Source: Henriciella aquimarina
GTDB lineage: Bacteria; Pseudomonadota; Alphaproteobacteria; Caulobacterales; Hyphomonadaceae
DNA: 64,000 bases
Assembly (NCBI RefSeq): GCF_002088975.1
Contig: NZ_NCST01000061.1
Location: forward strand, 174,967 to 238,966
Direction: 5' to 3'
The translations under genes were made by a program, and so were the position numbers. The notes under the pieces are model-generated. The model was not told the DNA's origin, did no database searches, and saw only the letters and a list, made by a program, of their open reading frames with translations. Below, piece by piece: positions 1 through 8,679 of the stretch; within the stretch, counting starts at the first letter, position 1, and each line of letters opens with the position of its first letter.

Positions 1-911
1 GTCCAGAATTCGGCGCGCTTGTCGTCGGTTTCCATCAAGATTTCGTGGCGGGCGCCCTCGACCGTCACATGCCGACAATGCGGCAGGTGCCTGGCCACGC
101 GGGTATGCGCCTTGTTGTCGACCAGCTGCTCCTCTTCGGCGCTGGCCACAAAGACGGGAATGTCGACACCGCGCAGCAGGGCGGGCTTGGTGGTCTGATT
201 GAGAATATCGAGCGACGCGCCGAGCCAGCCCCAGGTAAACGGCCCAAGCTCCAGCTCCGGTGCGGCATCGATCAGGTCGCGCTGCAGCTGCCAGCGTTTG
301 CGGTCATGGGTGACGATATTGTCCTCGAACTTTTCCGGCGGCCCCGGCTGGCGGACATAATCGTTCGAGCGGCCCATGGCACGCATGGCCCAGATCAGGT
401 AACGCGCGGCAAGATTAACCGGCAGGCCCCACATCGGCGACGAGAAGGCCGCCGCTTCGACCTTGACCAGTTTTTGAGTCAAAGCCGCCAGCGCAATCGC
501 ACCACCCATCGAATGGGCGAGGCAGACATAGGGCCGGGGCAGGCGGTCATCAAAGGCGTCCAGACCGTTCCTGAGCGCGCCCATGAAAGTCTCGAACCGG
601 TCGATATGGCCTTTCGCCCGGTCTTCCAGCAGCCGCTCCGAAAGGCCCTGCCCGGGCCAGTCCAGGATCACGACGGCGAAGCCGCGGTCCTGAAGCTCGC
701 GGGCGACTTCGAAATACTTCTCGATAAACTCGGTGCGCCCGGGGCAGACAATGACCGTGCCGCGGGGCGTCTCGCGCGGCGAGGGGGCCATGCAGGCGCG
801 CAAGCGCCGCCCGGCAATGCCTTCGAACCAGATGATCCTCGCGCCGTCGGGGGGCGGGTTGCCCGGCACCTGGACGAACTGCCCGAGATCGCTGGTGTCA
901 TTTGCCGTCAT
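1..911 (-). CDS. alpha/beta hydrolase, lysophospholipase-like (3' end outside window)
   Basis: Serine hydrolase of the alpha/beta fold, probably acting on lipid esters or monoacylglycerol. The reading frame is open from an ATG at 911 to the window edge, so the C-terminus is missing. Visible landmarks are the oxyanion-region segment VIVCPGRTEF near residue 50, the nucleophile elbow AHSMGG near residue 123, and a late GARHE that supplies the catalytic His. A terminator lies between it and the upstream SCP2 gene, so it is probably a separate transcription unit. Substrate cannot be told from sequence. Confidence 0.85.
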   Translation of the reverse strand, partial: MTANDTSDLGQFVQVPGNPPPDGARIIWFEGIAGRRLRACMAPSPRETPRGTVIVCPGRTEFIEKYFEVARELQDRGFAVVILDWPGQGLSERLLEDRAKGHIDRFETFMGALRNGLDAFDDRLPRPYVCLAHSMGGAIALAALTQKLVKVEAAAFSSPMWGLPVNLAARYLIWAMRAMGRSNDYVRQPGPPEKFEDNIVTHDRKRWQLQRDLIDAAPELELGPFTWGWLGASLDILNQTTKPALLRGVDIPVFVASAEEEQLVDNKAHTRVARHLPHCRHVTVEGARHEILMETDDKRAEFW

Positions 912-928
912 ACCGGGTCCTTCAAATC

Positions 929-962
929 AAAAAGGGCGCTGTGAGCCATCGCTCCAGCGCCC
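929..962 (-). terminator. Rho-independent terminator after the SCP2 gene
   Basis: Perfect 8-bp stem GGGCGCTG/CAGCGCCC (941-934 and 962-955 read on the minus strand) with a 13-nt loop that itself holds GAGC/GCTC. Five U follow on the minus strand (933-929). It sits 40 bp past the SCP2 stop and just upstream of the hydrolase start. Confidence 0.75.
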
Positions 963-1005
963 TCCTGGTCAGATGAGTGTCCGCGCCGGGCGGACAAGGG
1001 CTGCC

Positions 1006-1308
1006 TCAGGCGAGCTTCTTCATCAGGCTCTGGAGCTGCATGGCGACCGACATGTCGCCCAGCACCTTCAGCTTGCCTTGCATGAAGGCCATGGTCGGGT
1101 CCATGTCGCCGGAGGCCAGCTTCTTGAAGTCCTCCCAGTCGACCTTGACCGTTGCATCGGCATCGCCGTCGGAATTGTCTGCCGTGCCATTGGCACCGTC
1201 GATGAAAAGCTTGCCGACATCGCCGAAGTCGAACTTCACCTTCTTGTTGAAGTCGCTGCCGGCTGTGACGGCTTCGTTGGCTTTCTGGGTTAGGGTTGCG
1301 AGATCCAT
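1006..1308 (-). CDS. SCP2 sterol-binding domain protein
   Basis: A stand-alone SCP2 (sterol carrier protein 2) fold of 100 residues, which binds lipids or acyl-CoA non-covalently in the cytoplasm. The family pattern is clear: alternating strands (VKFDFGDVGKLFIDG, DATVKVDWEDF), then GDMDPTMAFMQGKLKVLGD, the usual end of bacterial SCP2 domains. I chose the ATG at 1308 over upstream alternatives because GAGGAGG sits 7 nt before it and the family normally begins here. It probably supports fatty-acid metabolism, in keeping with the enoyl-CoA hydratase and acyl-CoA carboxylase elsewhere in the window. Confidence 0.85.
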   Translation of the reverse strand: MDLATLTQKANEAVTAGSDFNKKVKFDFGDVGKLFIDGANGTADNSDGDADATVKVDWEDFKKLASGDMDPTMAFMQGKLKVLGDMSVAMQLQSLMKKLA

Positions 1309-1453
1309 GGACGCCTCCTCGAGTGGAACCTTCAGGGGATAAAGCAGGCCGACACTAGGGAAAGCAAGAGGCAATCACTCTGCTTTCCTGCGCATGTCAC
1401 TGAAAGGACACGAAGAGTTCGCTCATGGGCGCCGACAAGTTGCCCCTCTCATG

Positions 1454-1933
1454 TCACTGGGGAGTGTGTCCGTCAAAGGCGGCTTGCAGGCCTGCAATGT
1501 CGATCTTCTTCATCTTCATCATGGCCTCCCTGGCGCGCATGGCACCGGCCTTGTCTTCGGCTTCCATCATACGTGGGAGGACCTCGGGGATGATTTGCCA
1601 GGATATACCAAAGCCATCGATCAGCCAGGCACACATGCTTTCCTTGCCGCCATGTTTGATTAGAGTGTCCCAGAGCTTGTCCGTTTCGGCCTGGTCCTTT
1701 GTCAGAACCGAGATGGATGCGGCCGGCGAGTGCTGGAACATAGTGCCGCCATTGAGCGTCATATAGGGCGCGCCAGCGAGCATGAACTCCACGACAAGGG
1801 CCGGTTTACCGGGTTCGGGATAGGAGCGGCTCTCGATGAAACTGTCGGGCAAGAGGTTGGTGTAGAATTCCGCGGCCTCTTCGCCTCTGCCGTCGAACCA
1901 CAGGCAGGTGCGGACCTTCGGTTTTGCGGTCAT
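1454..1933 (-). CDS. VOC family protein (PhnB / glyoxalase-like)
   Basis: Small 159-residue vicinal-oxygen-chelate protein of the PhnB-like group, often labelled 3-demethylubiquinone methyltransferase by legacy annotation. It opens with the group's typical TCLWFDGRGEEAAEFY, followed by FMLAGAPYMTLNGG and the late FGISWQIIPEVL. The true substrate of this family is unknown. It starts 18 bp after the TetR stop, with GGAGC upstream, so it is almost certainly co-transcribed with and controlled by that regulator. Confidence 0.85.
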   Translation of the reverse strand: MTAKPKVRTCLWFDGRGEEAAEFYTNLLPDSFIESRSYPEPGKPALVVEFMLAGAPYMTLNGGTMFQHSPAASISVLTKDQAETDKLWDTLIKHGGKESMCAWLIDGFGISWQIIPEVLPRMMEAEDKAGAMRAREAMMKMKKIDIAGLQAAFDGHTPQ

Positions 1934-1951
1934 GACGTAGCTCCTTTTTTA

Positions 1952-2581
1952 TTAGGGGTGTGAGGCCTGATCCACAGGCATTTCGTGAAAGAGGGAGCGA
2001 ATATAGCGGGCGAGATGGTCGACCATCTCCTTGGCAACGGCGCGCTCACCGCTTGCCTTGGCAAGAATGAACGCGCCCTGCAGGACGGCCTGCGTATGCA
2101 GGGCGAGACTCTTTGCGGTCCAGTCCGGAGACAGCCCGTGCGCATCGATGGCGGCCTGGATGTCGTCTTCCAGCGTTTCAGCGTGGCCGAAAATGGACGT
2201 CCTGCAGGCATCGCGAATGGCCGGATTGGAGGCATAGGCCTCCTGAACCATTGTCCCGACGAGACAGGTATATTCAGCTTCCTCGCCCTCGAGCAGGTCG
2301 CGGCGCAGCCGGATATAGCCGAGCAAGCGCTCCACCGGGTCTTCAATCTCGTGATAAGGCGCGGCCGCAAACATTGCGCCAGTCGTTTCCGACCAGTAAT
2401 CGGCCGCCGCCACGCCGAGTGCCTCCTTGCTGTCGAAGTGATGGAAGAAGGCGCCCTTGGTGACGCCGGCTGCCTTGCAGAGTTCATCCACGCTGGTCGC
2501 GGCAAAGCCTTGCTGGCGCACCATGGTGAGCGTCGCATCAAGCAGTTTCGTCCGGGCGGAAATCCGTTGAGGCTTTGACAT
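1952..2581 (-). CDS. TetR family transcriptional regulator
   Basis: TetR-type repressor of about 209 residues. The N-terminal helix-turn-helix is clear: ARTKLLDATLTMVRQQGF, then TSVDELCKAAGVTKGAFFHHF. The remainder is the ligand-binding helical domain. An ATG four codons upstream (2593) lies inside the palindromic operator, so I favour the ATG at 2581; neither has a strong ribosome site. It heads an operon with the VOC gene and is divergent from the acyl-CoA carboxylase gene. The shared palindrome suggests autoregulation and possibly control of both directions. Confidence 0.88.
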   Translation of the reverse strand: MSKPQRISARTKLLDATLTMVRQQGFAATSVDELCKAAGVTKGAFFHHFDSKEALGVAAADYWSETTGAMFAAAPYHEIEDPVERLLGYIRLRRDLLEGEEAEYTCLVGTMVQEAYASNPAIRDACRTSIFGHAETLEDDIQAAIDAHGLSPDWTAKSLALHTQAVLQGAFILAKASGERAVAKEMVDHLARYIRSLFHEMPVDQASHP

Positions 2582-2590
2582 GAATGCATG

Positions 2591-2610
2591 CATACCAACT
2601 GGTTGGTATG
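2591..2610. promoter_or_regulatory. TetR-type palindromic operator
   Basis: CATACCAACTGGTTGGTATG is a perfect 9-bp inverted repeat around a TG centre. It overlaps the upstream ATG of the tetR gene and lies about 105 bp before the divergent carboxylase gene. The ACCAAC-GTTGGT core is the usual shape of TetR-family sites. Binding is inferred from position. Confidence 0.8.
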
Positions 2611-2716
2611 TGAATCAATCATGATTCTTTTCCGCCCTGATTGTCCTTGCGTCATCCTGGTGGAAAGGCCGGAATGTTCTTGACGGACCCGTCACCAAGA
2701 TTGGATTGATCACCCT

Positions 2717-4264
2717 ATGAGTTGGGAAAAGTCGATTGAAGAGCTTCGCCGGCGCGAACGCATGGCGGAGAAGATGGGCGGCGAGGAGCCGGTGGCGCGC
2801 CAGCGTGGGCGCGGCAAGCTGACGGTCCGCGAGCGCGTGTCCTTCCTGGTCGATCCGGGCAGTTTCCACGAGATCGGCAAGATCGCCGGCGTGGCGACCT
2901 ATGACGAGGACGAACAGCTCGAAAGCTTCATGGCGTCCAATTCGGTTGTCGGTCGGGCGCGGCTCGATGGCCGGCCGGCCATGGTGCTGGCCGATGATTT
3001 CACCGTGCGCGGCGGGGCGGCCGACGCTTCGATCCGCGGCAAGACCACCATCGCGCTGAAGCAGGCCATCGAATACCGCATGCCGCTGGTCCAGCTCGTC
3101 GACGGGACGGGCGGGGGCGGCTCGATCAAGATGTTCCTCAAGGATCCGCGCACCTATATCCCCGAAACGCCGAGCTGGGAGCTGCTGGTCGAGGGCATGG
3201 GCGAGATCCCGATGGTCTCGCTGGCGCTCGGGCCCTGCGCGGGGCTGGGTGCGGGCCGTGTCGGTTCAAGCCATTACTCGGTCATGGTCAAGGAGCTCTC
3301 CCAGGTCTTTGTCGCCGGGCCGCCCGTGGCGATTGCCATCGGCGAAGATGTTTCCAAGGAGGAGCTCGGCGGCTGGGAGATCCAGGCCCGCAATGGCACG
3401 GTCGATGATGCCGTCGACACGGAAGCCGACGCCTTCAAGGCGGCCAAACGCTTTCTCTCCTACCTCCCGTCCTCGGTTCACGAGCTGCCACCGGTCACCC
3501 CGCCGACGGACGATCCGAACCGCAAGGAAGAGGACCTCATCTCCATCGTGCCGACCGATGGCAAGACGCCCTACAAGCCGCAGAAGATCATCAATGCCAC
3601 CGTCGACAAGGACAGCTTTTTCGAGATCGGGGCGCACTGGGGCCGCGGTATCGTCACGGGGCTCGCCCGCGTCGACGGCCACCCGGTCGGCATCCTTGCC
3701 GGCAATCCCTACTTCCTCGATGGCGCCTGGACGGCCGATGTCTGCGCCAAGGTCATCCGGCACATGGATCTCTGCTCGACCTTCCACCTGCCGGTCATCC
3801 ACTTTGTCGATTGTGCGGGCTTTGCCGTCGGCGTGAAGCACGAGACAGCGGGTGTGACGCGGAAAGGCGTGCGCGCCATGGCGGCTGTCTACCAGGCGAG
3901 TGTACCGGTCTGCGCGGTCGTCATCCGCAAGGCGTTCGGGCTGGCAGGCTCGGCGATGATGAACCCGACCAAGGCGAAGTGGCGCTATTGCTGGCCGTCC
4001 GGAAATTGGGGCTCGCTGCCCATGTCCGGCGGTATCGAGGCGGCCTTCCGCAAGGAACTCGCCGAGACTGATGACAAGGAAGCGCTCCTGAAAGACCTCT
4101 ACAAGAAGTTCGAGGCGATGGAGGACCCGTTCCGCACGGCCGAGGCCTTCTTCGCGGAAGAGATCATCGATCCGCGCGAGACACGACCGCTGATGGTCGA
4201 TTTCGTCCATCATGCTCGCCGCCGGCTGGAACCCGGCCAGACAGTTTTCGGCCCACGTCCCTGA
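2717..4264 (+). CDS. acyl-CoA carboxylase carboxyltransferase (beta) subunit
   Basis: Biotin-dependent carboxyltransferase of 515 residues, the propionyl/methylcrotonyl-CoA carboxylase beta family. It transfers CO2 from carboxybiotin to an acyl-CoA. Two crotonase-like halves are present. The N-half carries GRARLDGRPAMVLADDFTV and a glycine-rich oxyanion segment, DGTGGGGSIK. The C-half carries GIVTGLARVDGHPVGILAGN and the pattern HETAGVTRKG. No biotin carboxylase or biotin carrier gene is adjacent, so it must pair with a subunit encoded elsewhere. The acyl-CoA substrate is not deducible. The start has no clear ribosome site. Confidence 0.9.
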   Translation: MSWEKSIEELRRRERMAEKMGGEEPVARQRGRGKLTVRERVSFLVDPGSFHEIGKIAGVATYDEDEQLESFMASNSVVGRARLDGRPAMVLADDFTVRGGAADASIRGKTTIALKQAIEYRMPLVQLVDGTGGGGSIKMFLKDPRTYIPETPSWELLVEGMGEIPMVSLALGPCAGLGAGRVGSSHYSVMVKELSQVFVAGPPVAIAIGEDVSKEELGGWEIQARNGTVDDAVDTEADAFKAAKRFLSYLPSSVHELPPVTPPTDDPNRKEEDLISIVPTDGKTPYKPQKIINATVDKDSFFEIGAHWGRGIVTGLARVDGHPVGILAGNPYFLDGAWTADVCAKVIRHMDLCSTFHLPVIHFVDCAGFAVGVKHETAGVTRKGVRAMAAVYQASVPVCAVVIRKAFGLAGSAMMNPTKAKWRYCWPSGNWGSLPMSGGIEAAFRKELAETDDKEALLKDLYKKFEAMEDPFRTAEAFFAEEIIDPRETRPLMVDFVHHARRRLEPGQTVFGPRP

Positions 4265-4335
4265 TTTCGCCCCAGATTCGCCCTGAATCCCGTGTCATGC
4301 TCTTTGGTGTGATCCATGAGTGGGAGGGATGCGTG

Positions 4336-5271
4336 ATGAAACAGTTTGCCCCGGCCTTGCTGGCTGTCGGATGGCTTGCCGCCTGTGGTGGGCCAGGCGG
4401 TAGCGAAGCCGACCGTCCGGCCAGCCCGCCGCCGCCCGCACCGATGGAGGTGGCGGAAAGCTATGGCGGTGTTTCCAAGATGGCCGCCGACCAGGCCTAT
4501 AATGACAGCGCGCCAGCGCCTGATCGCCCGGATGCCGAGCCCGGCGCCGAGCAATACATCGCCTATAGCCACTCGCTGGGCCTGCGCCTGCCCAAAGGCG
4601 AGGTGGACGCCATGATGAAGGCGCATGTCGAGGCCTGCCGGTCGGCGGGCACCAGCATCTGCATCGTCATCAACTCGAACGTCTACAATGCCAATGAGGA
4701 CTATATGTCCGGCAACCTCTCGCTGCGAGCCAAGCCGGACTGGATCGAGACCTTTCTCGGCGCCATCGATGAAGCCACCGAAGAAGCGGGCGGCGAGATC
4801 ACATCGCGCTCGACCCGTGCGGAAGACCTGACCCGGCAGATCATCGACACCGACAGCCGGCTCGACGCGCAGAGAACGCTGCGCACGCGCCTGGAGGGCC
4901 TGCTGGAGCGCCGCGACGGCACGCTGGGCGATCTCCTCTCCATCGAGCGCGAGCTGGCGCGGGTGACCGGCGAGATCGAGTCGATCGAGGCACAGCTCAA
5001 GGCGCTGCGCCTGCGTGTCTCCATGTCCTCGCTCGATATCTCCTATGAGACGAAGGTGCCGCCTTTCTCGGGGTCGCGGTCCAACCCGCTGGGCGAAGCT
5101 TTGGGCGACTTCTTCTACAACCTGTCGGCAGCCATCGCATCGGTGATCACGGCTTTCGCGGTCGGCCTGCCCTGGCTGATCCTGATCGGGATTTTCCTCT
5201 GGATCTGGCTGAAGCTGATCTGGCCCCGGATCCGCCGGCGGAAGCCTTCGCAGACGGAGAAGACGCGCTGA
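4336..5271 (+). CDS. DUF4349 domain lipoprotein
   Basis: Predicted envelope protein of 311 residues. A lipobox, LAAC with Cys17, follows the short signal sequence. The central DUF4349 region (about 125-250) includes a heptad-rich coiled coil around RLDAQRTLRTRLEGLLERR. One strong transmembrane helix near 270-295 ends in a basic RRRK tail. I preferred the ATG at 4336, with GGGAGGG just upstream and the signal sequence beginning directly. Its 3' 125 bp overlap the tail of the convergent pseudouridine synthase gene. Function unknown. Confidence 0.8.
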   Translation: MKQFAPALLAVGWLAACGGPGGSEADRPASPPPPAPMEVAESYGGVSKMAADQAYNDSAPAPDRPDAEPGAEQYIAYSHSLGLRLPKGEVDAMMKAHVEACRSAGTSICIVINSNVYNANEDYMSGNLSLRAKPDWIETFLGAIDEATEEAGGEITSRSTRAEDLTRQIIDTDSRLDAQRTLRTRLEGLLERRDGTLGDLLSIERELARVTGEIESIEAQLKALRLRVSMSSLDISYETKVPPFSGSRSNPLGEALGDFFYNLSAAIASVITAFAVGLPWLILIGIFLWIWLKLIWPRIRRRKPSQTEKTR

Positions 5272-6022
5272 TCAGGCTGGCGCGCTCTTCACTGGTCAGG
5301 GCGCGCCACTTGCCTTCCGGCAGGCTGCCCAGCTCCAGCGGGCCGATGCGGACGCGATGAAGGTCGATGACCAACAGGCCGACCAGTTCGCACATCCGCC
5401 GGATCTGGCGGTTGCGGCCCTCTTTCAGGCGGAAGCGCAGGCGCCCGGCGCCAATGGTCTCGACCTTGGCCGGCTTCAGTCGCCGCCCGTCGAGCGACAG
5501 GCCGTGGCGCAGCTGTGAGAGCGCTTGCGGCGTGACCTGTCCCTGCACGGTGACGAGATATTCCTTCTCAAGCCCGGAAGAGGGCCCGATCAACGCCTTG
5601 GCCAGCACCCCGTCTTCCGAGAGCAGCAGCAGTCCGCGCGAATCCATGTCGAGGCGCCCGAGCGGGGCGAGCAGCGTCTTGCCGCCCGGCAGCTTCGGCG
5701 CCTTGCCGACCAGGTTCGCTTTCGTCACCAGCCGGGCGGCGGGTGTCTGTCCGGCTTCGGGCTGGGCGGAGACATAGCCGACCGGCTTGTGCAGGACGGC
5801 GGTGAGCTGGTCATCCAGCGCCTTGGCGCCGGCCTGTCCGAGGACAAGGGTTTCGCCGGGTGAGATCTTGTGACCGGGTTCGGTCACGGTTTCACCGTTC
5901 ACCTTGACCTCGCCCTTCGCGATCAGCCCTTCGGCTTCGCGCCGGGAGCAGAGCCCCAGTTGCGCCATCCATTTATTGAGCCGCATCGGGGCGTCGCCGT
6001 CAAAAGTATGCTCATCAGCCAT
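5147..6022 (-). CDS. rluB: 23S rRNA pseudouridine synthase, RsuA/RluB family
   Basis: Converts a uridine in rRNA to pseudouridine. An S4 RNA-binding domain (about 13-60, MRLNKWMAQLGLCSRREAE) precedes the RsuA-type catalytic domain. Its motif GRLDMDSRG (122-130) contains the catalytic Asp125. RluB is the most likely subgroup; RsuA or RluF cannot be excluded. The last 40 residues are a Ser/Ala/Gly/Arg/Lys-rich, probably disordered tail, read entirely antisense to the transmembrane end of the DUF4349 gene. Confidence 0.85.
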   Translation of the reverse strand: MADEHTFDGDAPMRLNKWMAQLGLCSRREAEGLIAKGEVKVNGETVTEPGHKISPGETLVLGQAGAKALDDQLTAVLHKPVGYVSAQPEAGQTPAARLVTKANLVGKAPKLPGGKTLLAPLGRLDMDSRGLLLLSEDGVLAKALIGPSSGLEKEYLVTVQGQVTPQALSQLRHGLSLDGRRLKPAKVETIGAGRLRFRLKEGRNRQIRRMCELVGLLVIDLHRVRIGPLELGSLPEGKWRALTSEERASLISASSPSAKASAGGSGARSASARSRGKSRSGSARAGRPRKP

Positions 6023-6187
6023 CCGCTGTTCCTAGCAGAGGCACGCGCTTCATGCGAGCGTATGCTGCGCTGCAGCGTAATATGCATTCCTGCATGGCTG
6101 AGTCCTGCCTTATGCTGCCCTTACACCTTGCAATGGCGGGGCAGTGGGCCCATTTCGCAGGTGCAGCATAAAACTGGAGGCTGCATC

Positions 6188-6796
6188 ATGACTCATCAGC
6201 TTCACATCAAGACATCCGACGGAACGCCGGTCCTGTTGCGCCCGCTAGAGTTGCGCGACGAGGCGGCGCTGGCCGAAGCGATTGGCAGCTTCTCCAACCG
6301 GTCGCGTTATATGCGCTTCTTCTCCGGTGTGCAGCCTGTGCCGGCGCCTGTGATCCATCGGCTCGCCGATGTCGATGGGGCTTGCCATCTTGCATGGGTG
6401 GCGATCGATGAGTCCAAACCCGAGCGGCCCGTGATCGGGGCCACGCATGCCATGCGCGGCACGGCGGATGAGCCGGTGGCCGACTTCGCTATTGGCTTGG
6501 TCGATGCCTGGCAGCACAAGGGTGTCGCCCGTCTGCTCGTCGCGCTTCTGGCTGCGGAATCTCGGGGCAAGGGCATTGCGTCCATGACTGCTGAGGTTCT
6601 CTGGGAGAACCGCAAGGGCCGGGCGCTGATGACAACGATCGGGGCGAATAGCACCGGAACGGATGGCGATGTTATCCACTTCCGCTTCGACACCGAAACC
6701 GCACTCAAGCGTCTCAATGAGGCGATCCGTGGCGATGCGCAGGAAACGGTCTTCACGGTAATCGAGTCCGGCGGACTGGTACCGGCCGCGGCCTGA
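6188..6796 (+). CDS. GNAT family N-acetyltransferase
   Basis: 202-residue GNAT protein. After LRPLELRDEAALAEAIGSFSN, the acetyl-CoA motif appears as DAWQHKGVARLLVALL (QxxGxA type), followed by a short C-terminal region. The N-terminal pattern RSRYMRFF is shared with acetyltransferases fused to acyl-CoA synthetases or found alone. The ATG at 6188 is preceded by ACTGGAGG; the frame is open further upstream, but no better start is seen. Acceptor unknown. Confidence 0.82.
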   Translation: MTHQLHIKTSDGTPVLLRPLELRDEAALAEAIGSFSNRSRYMRFFSGVQPVPAPVIHRLADVDGACHLAWVAIDESKPERPVIGATHAMRGTADEPVADFAIGLVDAWQHKGVARLLVALLAAESRGKGIASMTAEVLWENRKGRALMTTIGANSTGTDGDVIHFRFDTETALKRLNEAIRGDAQETVFTVIESGGLVPAAA

Positions 6797-6854
6797 CGGC
6801 CTGCCGCATCGGCACAGCTTGTCTCGCAGGCTGGCTTCACTATCACTGGCCGGG

Positions 6855-8069
6855 ATGAGCGAATCTGCCCCTGAACCGACCAAGAGCGAGCGCAGGCTGT
6901 CCTCCACAGAGGTCTTGCTGCTGACGCTTGCCTGTTCGGTGGTGACGGCGAACGCCTATTACATCCACCCGATCATCTCCGAAGTGGCACGCAGCTTCGA
7001 TGTCGGTCATGGCCTGATCGGCATCGTGCCCGGCGCCAACCAGATCGCGCTGGCGCTGGGTGTCTTCCTGATCCTGCCGCTCGGCGACCGCATCTCCAAT
7101 CGCAAGCTGGTGACGGTCACCGTGACCGGGCAGTTCCTGTCCATCACGGGCATGGCTTTCGCACAGGACTTCCGCCTGTTCACGCTGGCCTCCACCGTGC
7201 TCGGCTTCTTCACCATCGCGCCTTACCTGCTGCCCACCTATGCTTCCAAGCGTATCGACCCGGCCCGCCTCGGCGCGGTGACGGCGATGCTGACGACGGG
7301 CATCATTGGTGGCATCCTGGTGGCGCGCGCGGGCGCCGGCATTGTGGCCGAGCTCTTCGGCTGGCGCACGGTCTATTACATTGCGGCGAGCTTCATGCTG
7401 GTCGTCTCGATCCTCTTGCCCTTCCTGATGGATGAACGCGAGGCTGGCCACGACACCCAGCCCAAGCAGGGCTATTTCAGCCTGCTCCTGTCGATGGCCG
7501 GGCTAGTGAAGCGCTATCCGGAAATCCTGCTCTCGGGCACGATCCAGGGGCTCGGTTTCGGGGTGTTTCTCTCGGTCTGGATGGGGCTCGGCCTGCATCT
7601 GCCGGACATGGGGTATGGCGTCGACGTGGTCGGCTATCTCGCCGCCTTCTCCATCCTGAACCTGTTCACGACGCCATGGCTTGGGCGGCTGGCCGACAAT
7701 ATCGGGCCCTACAAGTCCCGCATGATCTTCGCCTCGGTGAACCTCATCGGCGTGCTGCTGCTCTGGCCGATGGGCCATAGTGTGTGGCTGCTGATCGTGC
7801 CGGTGATGCTGATGACTCTGGTCGGCCCGGCCGTCGACATCACCAACCGCATGACCTTCCTCAGCCTCGCACCCGAGATCCGCACGCGGCTGATGACGGT
7901 CTATATCGTGATGATGTTCATCGGCGGCGGGATAAGCTCATCGGCCGGCACAGCCGTTTACGATCTCGCCGGCTGGGCCGGGAATGCGGTGCTGGCGGGC
8001 GTGATGTCCGCGACGCTGGTGGTGCTTTGCGGTGTCGCCTGGGCATGGCGGGGCAGGGCGACCGAGTAG
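6855..8069 (+). CDS. MFS transporter
   Basis: Inner-membrane major facilitator of about 404 residues with twelve predicted helices. The loop after TM2 reads PLGDRISNRKLV, the diagnostic MFS motif A, and the related LGRLADNIGPYKSR appears in the second half. Overall it resembles drug/arabinose-efflux-type exporters (AraJ/YnfM-like). I chose the ATG at 6855, since an upstream TTG would add only an odd 12-residue leader. The last 110 bp of the gene are duplicated 731 bp downstream, past the neighbouring HTH gene. Confidence 0.88.
   Translation: MSESAPEPTKSERRLSSTEVLLLTLACSVVTANAYYIHPIISEVARSFDVGHGLIGIVPGANQIALALGVFLILPLGDRISNRKLVTVTVTGQFLSITGMAFAQDFRLFTLASTVLGFFTIAPYLLPTYASKRIDPARLGAVTAMLTTGIIGGILVARAGAGIVAELFGWRTVYYIAASFMLVVSILLPFLMDEREAGHDTQPKQGYFSLLLSMAGLVKRYPEILLSGTIQGLGFGVFLSVWMGLGLHLPDMGYGVDVVGYLAAFSILNLFTTPWLGRLADNIGPYKSRMIFASVNLIGVLLLWPMGHSVWLLIVPVMLMTLVGPAVDITNRMTFLSLAPEIRTRLMTVYIVMMFIGGGISSSAGTAVYDLAGWAGNAVLAGVMSATLVVLCGVAWAWRGRATE
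7949..8058. repeat. 110-bp direct repeat, copy 1 (3' end of MFS gene)
   Basis: This stretch of the MFS coding sequence recurs at 8680-8789 with only three differences in 110 bases. It ends 11 bp before the MFS stop. As the functional, in-frame copy it is the likely parent. Confidence 0.95.
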
Positions 8070-8190
8070 CCGGCATATCCCCGCTGTGGCGGGGCCGTGA
8101 CGGCTTGCTGACGGCCCGCTGGCGTGGCGCAGAAACGTTTTTTCCGTTTCCTGATCGCTTCTGTTAATGAAGCGAACCCAGGAGAGAAAA

Positions 8191-8652
8191 ATGTCCTTCA
8201 AACCGGATGCCCCCAAGATCAAACGCTGGCGCGAGGAACGGCGCTGGTCGCAGGAACATCTGGCCGACCTTGCAGGGATCGGACTGCGCACGGTTCAACG
8301 GATCGAGAATGGAGAGCCGGCCTCGCAGGAGTCGCTGAAGGCGCTGGCCGCCGCGTTCAATGTCGATGTCGTGGCCTTGTCCGTCGACCAGCAGGCGGAG
8401 GCCGTACGCCTTGTCGCGCTGCAGAACGCCAGGATCCGCTCCGGCATGCGCGTGGCGTTCTGGATCCACCTCGCAAGCTACGTCATGGGCATGATCATCT
8501 TCGCCGCCATCAGCATCGGTGTGGGCGGAGACCACTATGCCATGATCCTGCCGACCATCTGGTGGACGGTGGGGCTTTCCGGCCATGCGGTGGCGGTGGT
8601 CATCGTGGAAGTCGTGACCCGGCACCAGGATCAGTTTGAAGTGGCGGGGTGA
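8191..8652 (+). CDS. XRE-family HTH regulator with two transmembrane helices
   Basis: 153 residues. An N-terminal XRE/Cro-type helix-turn-helix (about 8-62: IKRWREERRWSQEHLADLAG, then LRTVQRIENG) is followed by two hydrophobic helices (about 85-145) in the style of a 2TM domain. This suggests a membrane-tethered DNA-binding protein. The ATG at 8191 has AGGAGAG upstream and gives the usual domain start. The gene sits between the MFS gene and a 110-bp copy of that gene's 3' end, so it may have arrived by insertion or duplication. Target genes unknown. Confidence 0.82.
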   Translation: MSFKPDAPKIKRWREERRWSQEHLADLAGIGLRTVQRIENGEPASQESLKALAAAFNVDVVALSVDQQAEAVRLVALQNARIRSGMRVAFWIHLASYVMGMIIFAAISIGVGGDHYAMILPTIWWTVGLSGHAVAVVIVEVVTRHQDQFEVAG

Positions 8653-8679
8653 GGGATAGCCTGCCACTCGAGCGGCTGT

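Noticed and set aside
45..944. 299-aa frame on the + strand
   Set aside because: It is antisense to the clear alpha/beta hydrolase and its sequence is low in known motifs.
5870..6187. 106-residue N-terminal extension of the GNAT gene
   Set aside because: It runs antisense through the rluB start region; the internal ATG at 6188 has a good ribosome site and begins the domain.
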